Source: Gemmatimonadaceae bacterium (GTDB lineage: Bacteria > Gemmatimonadota > Gemmatimonadetes > Gemmatimonadales > Gemmatimonadaceae). From it: a stretch of DNA of 9,924 bases. The position numbers were made by a program, and so were the translations under genes. Location: the NCBI GenBank assembly GCA_025453855.1, contig JALOPO010000139.1:1-9924 (forward strand). Reading direction: 5' to 3'. The notes under the pieces are model-generated. The model saw only the letters and a program-made list of their open reading frames with translations, was not told where the DNA came from and did no database searches. How positions within the stretch are numbered: the first letter of the stretch is position 1; each line of letters starts with the position of its first letter. Below, piece by piece: positions 6,152 through 9,924 of this stretch.

Positions 6152-9100
6152 TCACTGGAAGTTGTAGCGGAACGTGAGCTGCATGCGGTAGACGTCGAGC
6201 AGGTTGGCCGTCTTCTGGAAGGTCGTGGTCATGAGCTGGCCGTTCACGACGCGCAGACGATACTGCAGCTCGCCGGTCGCGGGATCGAGGCTCGCGTTGG
6301 TGAGCGGCTGCGTGTTCACGAAGCGGTCGCCGACCCCCCAGTCACGGTTCAGCAGGTTGCCGACGTTGAACACGTCGAGCCGCACCTGGAGCGAGTGGCG
6401 CTTCCCCATCACGGTCGTGAAGATGTCCTGCGCGAGCGCCGCGTCGGCCCGGATGACCATCGGCAGGAAGGCGGCGCCGCGTTCGGCGTACTGCCCGCGA
6501 CGGCGTCGGAGGTAGGGATCCTGCGCGATGTACGCCTCCCAGGCGGCGGCCTGCTGCGCCGCGGTGTAGGTCACGTTGTTGAGCGTGAAGTCCTGGAAAC
6601 GCATCTCCTCGATGCCGCGCGGCACGTAGAGGAGGTCGTTCGCGCCGCCGTCGCCATTGGCGTCGTTGGCGAAGGTGTAGCTCCCGTTTCCCTGCGTCGC
6701 ACCATCCACGAAGAGCGAGAGCGTCGTCGCGCCGACCCGGAAGTACTCGCGCCGGAACGACAGCGCGCCGAAGACGCGCCGCCCCGGCGAGAAGCCGGAG
6801 AAGCCGACCGGCGGGTTGTTCGGATCGCGCGGCATCGGGTTGCTGTTCCAGCTGCCGGCGGCGATGGACGTCGGCTCGAACGTGTTGCGCGCCACGCCGT
6901 ACCGATAGCCGCCGGTCACGAACAGCCCGTTCACGAAGTTCCGCTGCAGCGACACCGCCCAATTCCAGTTGTAGCCCACGTTCTGGTTGGTGAGCACGAA
7001 GGCGCCCGTGATGTTCGGGTTTACGCGCTGCACGGTGTAGCGCGGGCGCTGGTCCGGGCCGGCGTACGCCGCCGTCGGCGCCGGCAGGTTCGCGTTGAAG
7101 TAGGCCACGCCGTTCACGTCGCGGCTGTACAGGAACTCGGCCGTCCCCACGAAGCCGAGCGGGAGCCGCTGGTCGATGGCGACGTTGGAGCGCCAGACCT
7201 GCGGGAAGCGGAAGTCCGGGTCGGTGAAGTTCAGCTCGTACGACGCTGCCGGCGCCCCGGTGACGTTCGCGGGGGCGTAGTGCGTCGGGTTGGGATTGAA
7301 CGGGAACGCCCGCGTGTTGTCCTGCTGGATGAAGCCGGTCAGGATCCCGTTCTGGCCGATCTGGTTCGAGATCCACACGTAGCTCGGCGGACCGGTGAAC
7401 AGCCCCGTGCCCCCACGCAGCACGGTCCGGCGCGTGCCCGTCACGTCCCAGTTCACGCCCACGCGCGGCGACCACAGCACGTTCGCGTCGGGGAGCTTCT
7501 CGGTGCGGAACTGCGCGGGATTGCCGGCCGGGTCGCGGAAGGTGAGCGTGTTCGCCTGCGGGTTGGTGTAGCCGGTGTTCCGGAACACGGGGACGTCCGC
7601 CCGCACACCGATCGTCAGGCGCAGGTTGTCGAACGGCCTGAAGTCGTCCTGCAGGTAGGCGCCGCCGTAGAACACGTCGAGTGGCTGGAGCGGCTCGCTC
7701 AGCCCCGGCACGTTGTTGTAGCGCAGCTGGAAGCGCGCGAGCGACACCGGCGACGTGGTGCGGTTCGGGTTCGCCAGGTAGTCGTTGGCGTCGGTGTAGA
7801 AGTCCTGCAGCGAGTTGTAGACGTACACGCTCTGCGACCCGGGAAAGAAGACGTTCTCCGACCGGTACCGCTGCCCCGCGATCCCGGCCGTCAGTTCGTG
7901 GCGCCCGAGCGCCAGCGTCAGGTTGTTCTGCAGCTGGAGGGTGTTGTACCGCAGCTGGTTGAGCGGCGTGAACGGCTCCAGCCCGAACGAGGTGTAGGCG
8001 GTGTTCTGCTGCAGGATGTCGACGAACGGGAAGGCAGTGCGGTTCGCGAAGTCGCGCGATTCGTCGTTGGTCGTGTAGCCCACGATGAGGTTGTTCGAGA
8101 GCCGGTCGGTGAGCTGGGCGTTCCACTCGCCCACGATCGATCGGATGTTCTCGCCGATCGCGTAGTTCGAGTTCTGGAAGCTCAGGAAGTCGAGCGGGTT
8201 GCCGCCGCGGCCGGCGGCGAAGCCGAGCGCATTCGACGAGGAGACCGTCACGTCGGTGCGCGAGTCGAGCTGCGTGTAGCGCAGGCTCGCCTTGTGGCGC
8301 TCGCCGAGGTTGGCGTCGAGCTTCGCCAGCAGTCGGCGTGACGGCGTGCCGAACTCGTAGCCGCCCGCGGGACCGGTCTGGTAGCGGAAGTTCTGCGCCA
8401 GGAAGCCGCTCAGCTGCTGCAGGTCGCTCGCCAGCACCCGCGTCGTGTTGCCCGACACCGGCTCGCCCCCGGCGTTCGCGCGGAAGATCGTCCCCGGCTG
8501 GCCGAGGAGGTCGTCCTCGACGTTCGCGAAGAAGAAGAGGCGATCCTTCACGATCGGTCCGCTCGCCCAGCCGCCCCAGAGCCCGAAATCGAAGGTCCCC
8601 GGATTGAAGGGGACGGCGCCGGCCCGCGTCCCGACCAGCCCCTGGTCACGCTGGATGCGGTAGACCGATCCGGCGTAGCTGTTCGTTCCGCTCCGCGTCA
8701 CCGCGTTCACGCCGGCGCCCACGAAGTTCCCCTGTCGCACGTCGTAGGGCGCGATGTTCACCTGCAGCTGGTCGATCGCCTCGGGCGAGATCGCTGCCAC
8801 ACCGGTGCGGGCACCGGGCTGCCCCTGCAGCCCGAACGAGTTGTTGAAGAACGAGCCGTCGATGGTGATGTTGTTCAGGCGGTTGCTCACGCCGGCGAAC
8901 GACATGGAGTTCGTCGAGTTCCCCGAGAAGAAGGGCGAGGTCCGCGCGAAGTCGTTCATGTTGCGGTTGATCGTCGGCAGCTGCGCGATCGCCTCGCGCG
9001 TCACGCGGGTCGCGGCGCCGGTCCGCGACGACCCGAGGTCCGCCGGCCCGGCCGAGACGACCACCGTCTGCAGCGTGACCGTCTGCTGGCGGAGCAGGAA

Positions 9101-9427
9101 GGCGAGATCGGTGGTGGTGCCGAGCGCGAGCGAGATGTCGTCCTGCGTTTCCGGCGCGTACCCGATCGCGCGCACCGTCACGCGGTACGGTCCGCCCACG
9201 CGCATGTTCAGGATCCGGAAGCTCCCGTCGCCGCGCGTCGTGGTCCCGTATGCCGACCCCGACGGCACGTGGACCGCCCGCACCGTGGCCTCGGCGACCG
9301 GCGTTCCGCCCGGACCGCGCACGATGCCGGCGAGCGTGGCGGTGGTGACCTGGCTCGCCAGCGGCAGCGCCAGCAGGAACGTACCGAGGAGCGCGCCGGC
9401 GAGCGCGCGCGGACCATGGACCGACAT
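6152..9427 (-). CDS. Oar-like TonB-dependent outer-membrane receptor
   Basis: The start at 9427 is chosen over the ATG at 9475 because GGAGG lies 6 nt before it and a clean signal peptide follows (GALLGTFLLALPLASQ, residues 11-26). The 1,091-residue product then has a carboxypeptidase-regulatory-like domain (about 30-113, with VAEATVRAV and GDGSFRILNMRVG), a TonB-box-like LQTVVVSAG (119-127), and a plug domain with NNITIDGSFFNNSFG (185-199) and VRQGNFVGAGVNAVTRSGTN (230-249), hallmarks of Oar-type receptors. The remainder, about 840 residues, is a beta-barrel rich in aromatic/Asn strands ending LTFRYNFQ. Such proteins take up, or in the Myxococcus Oar case help export, large substrates across the outer membrane using TonB energy. 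The ligand cannot be read from sequence. The MBL hydrolase gene follows by 28 nt. The usual terminal Phe is penultimate here. No frameshift or truncation is visible. Confidence 0.93.
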   Translation of the reverse strand: MSVHGPRALAGALLGTFLLALPLASQVTTATLAGIVRGPGGTPVAEATVRAVHVPSGSAYGTTTRGDGSFRILNMRVGGPYRVTVRAIGYAPETQDDISLALGTTTDLAFLLRQQTVTLQTVVVSAGPADLGSSRTGAATRVTREAIAQLPTINRNMNDFARTSPFFSGNSTNSMSFAGVSNRLNNITIDGSFFNNSFGLQGQPGARTGVAAISPEAIDQLQVNIAPYDVRQGNFVGAGVNAVTRSGTNSYAGSVYRIQRDQGLVGTRAGAVPFNPGTFDFGLWGGWASGPIVKDRLFFFANVEDDLLGQPGTIFRANAGGEPVSGNTTRVLASDLQQLSGFLAQNFRYQTGPAGGYEFGTPSRRLLAKLDANLGERHKASLRYTQLDSRTDVTVSSSNALGFAAGRGGNPLDFLSFQNSNYAIGENIRSIVGEWNAQLTDRLSNNLIVGYTTNDESRDFANRTAFPFVDILQQNTAYTSFGLEPFTPLNQLRYNTLQLQNNLTLALGRHELTAGIAGQRYRSENVFFPGSQSVYVYNSLQDFYTDANDYLANPNRTTSPVSLARFQLRYNNVPGLSEPLQPLDVFYGGAYLQDDFRPFDNLRLTIGVRADVPVFRNTGYTNPQANTLTFRDPAGNPAQFRTEKLPDANVLWSPRVGVNWDVTGTRRTVLRGGTGLFTGPPSYVWISNQIGQNGILTGFIQQDNTRAFPFNPNPTHYAPANVTGAPAASYELNFTDPDFRFPQVWRSNVAIDQRLPLGFVGTAEFLYSRDVNGVAYFNANLPAPTAAYAGPDQRPRYTVQRVNPNITGAFVLTNQNVGYNWNWAVSLQRNFVNGLFVTGGYRYGVARNTFEPTSIAAGSWNSNPMPRDPNNPPVGFSGFSPGRRVFGALSFRREYFRVGATTLSLFVDGATQGNGSYTFANDANGDGGANDLLYVPRGIEEMRFQDFTLNNVTYTAAQQAAAWEAYIAQDPYLRRRRGQYAERGAAFLPMVIRADAALAQDIFTTVMGKRHSLQVRLDVFNVGNLLNRDWGVGDRFVNTQPLTNASLDPATGELQYRLRVVNGQLMTTTFQKTANLLDVYRMQLTFRYNFQ

Positions 9428-9433
9428 CACGTC

Positions 9434-9438
9434 CTCCG
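9434..9438 (-). promoter_or_regulatory. Ribosome binding site of the TonB-dependent receptor gene
   Basis: Read on the minus strand, CCGGAGGACGTGATG places GGAGG 6 nt before the ATG at 9427. This decides the start against the longer 1,107-residue reading, whose first 16 residues would precede the signal peptide without purpose. Confidence 0.85.
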
Positions 9439-9704
9439 GGAGATACGGGTCGCCCCGAGCCACCTGCGTCGGCACGGTGCGGCGTCACTCATCCACACAC
9501 GGTGGTGTCCGTCTCGACCCGATCGACGCGGAGTAACGACTCGCTCCCGAAGTCGTGGCCGACGGTCGAGCCGCGCGGCTGCGTGTGGCGGTGCCGGACG
9601 CCCTCAGGGTGACGACGCGAGCTCGCCGGCGTGCGCACGACCGTGTGCGCGGACTCGCCCTGGCGCGCTCGGCGGTTAGCGTGGCTCCGTGTCACCCTCA
9701 GCCC

Positions 9705-9708
9705 GGAG
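9705..9708 (+). promoter_or_regulatory. Ribosome binding site of the amidohydrolase gene (GGAG)
   Basis: GGAG lies 6 nt before the GTG at 9715 and supports that GTG as the start. The residues that follow form a signal peptide in the same frame. Confidence 0.6.
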
Positions 9709-9714
9709 CGTCGC

Positions 9715-9924
9715 GTGCGCCTCCCCATCGGAATCGCGCTCTGCTGTGCCGCCGTGTCCACCGCGCTCGCCGCACAGGGAGCGATCGCCGCCAACCCTGC
9801 CGTCCCGGTCGCCATCCGCGCCGCACGCCTCGTCGTCGGCGACGGCAGGGTGCTCGATGCACCGCTCGTCATCGTCACCGGCGATCGCATCACCAGCGTC
9901 GCCGCCGGTGCCCAGGCGCGCGTG
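9715..9924 (+). CDS. Exported amidohydrolase, N-terminal 70 residues (runs off the right edge)
   Basis: The frame opens at a GTG behind GGAG and stays open to the last base. Residues 3-19 (LPIGIALCCAAVSTALA) form a signal peptide with a probable cut after ALA at 17-19. The mature start, IRAARLVVGDGRVLDAP (34-50) followed by LVIVTGDRITSV (51-62), is the N-terminal beta-sandwich signature of the amidohydrolase superfamily (imidazolonepropionase/prolidase-like branch): 'alias' and 'I(x)GDRI' strands that come before the HxH metal site. That metal site lies beyond the window, so activity cannot be verified and the substrate, often a dipeptide or cyclic amide in this branch, is unknown. It is divergent from the TonB-dependent receptor and may share regulation with it. 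The start is slightly uncertain because no ATG is available. Confidence 0.7.
   Translation, partial: MRLPIGIALCCAAVSTALAAQGAIAANPAVPVAIRAARLVVGDGRVLDAPLVIVTGDRITSVAAGAQARV

Larger units (their letters stand above)
9428..9714. promoter_or_regulatory. Divergent intergenic region between receptor and amidohydrolase genes
   Basis: These 287 bp must hold both promoters. I cannot name convincing -35/-10 pairs. Visible structure includes the 10-bp palindrome GCGAGCTCGC (9617-9626), the 8-bp palindrome GTGCGCAC (9631-9638) with a matching GTGCGC at 9645-9650 that allows a small hairpin, and an inverted pair AGGGTGAC (9606-9613) / GTCACCCT (9691-9698) whose arms begin 85 bp apart. Any of these could be an operator, but short palindromes are common at this GC content. 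Confidence 0.35.

Noticed and set aside
4624..6177. 517-codon plus-strand open frame
   Set aside because: Antisense to the MBL hydrolase; His/Arg-rich composition without any domain pattern.
6056..8341. 761-codon plus-strand open frame
   Set aside because: It is exactly antisense to the TonB-dependent receptor, whose identity is secure. Its Arg/Val/Glu-rich composition is the usual mirror of such a gene, and it has no signal, domain or ribosome binding site.
9489..9893. 134-codon minus-strand open frame
   Set aside because: It is antisense to the amidohydrolase signal peptide and covers the divergent promoter region; composition is Arg/Thr-rich with no motif.
1..9924. Mobile element, CRISPR array, tRNA or rRNA
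   Set aside because: I looked for transposase or integrase motifs, regularly spaced direct repeats, cloverleaf-like sequences and conserved rRNA segments and found none.

Overview
The window is GC-rich DNA (about 70% by eye), densely packed with genes, from a Gram-negative bacterium that makes an outer membrane. The evidence for an outer membrane is an Oar-like TonB-dependent receptor of about 1,090 residues, two lipobox lipoproteins, and signal-peptide-bearing hydrolases. This gene mix suits Gemmatimonadota (Gemmatimonas/Gemmatirosa-like). That assignment is an inference from general style; there is no rRNA or other marker here to confirm it.

Layout. Bases 1-696 (+) hold the 3' part of an unrecognised gene that enters from the left. 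Bases 719-1564 (+) encode an unrecognised protein with four predicted membrane segments. Its stop codon lies 5 nt from the end of a convergent minus-strand cluster read 3696 to 1570. That cluster encodes a YgiB/DUF1190-like lipoprotein, a second unrecognised lipoprotein joined to it by an ATGA stop/start overlap, and a YgiC-type ATP-grasp ligase of the glutathionylspermidine-synthase family. The arrangement recalls the E. coli ygiB-ygiC pair with an extra lipoprotein inserted. A 348-bp intergenic stretch separates it from yciF (4045-4587, +), a ferritin-like DUF892 stress protein with a strong ribosome binding site, an acidic tail, and a 15-bp in-frame tandem duplication. A GC hairpin follows yciF.

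The second half is a minus-strand unit read 9427 to 4861. It holds the Oar-like TonB-dependent receptor and, 28 nt downstream, an MBL-fold hydrolase of the ComEC C-terminal type with a probable Tat signal peptide. Divergent from the receptor, across about 287 bp that carry several small palindromes, the first 70 codons of an exported amidohydrolase run off the right edge.

Two themes are visible. One is an envelope module (two lipoproteins plus a cytoplasmic amide-bond ligase) whose substrate is not known. The other is an outer-membrane transport module (receptor plus exported metallohydrolase, with an exported amidohydrolase divergent). I saw no tRNA, rRNA, CRISPR array, transposase, integrase or phage gene. 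The most noteworthy item is the three-gene ygiB-like/lipoprotein/ygiC cluster. I found no clearly unprecedented system.
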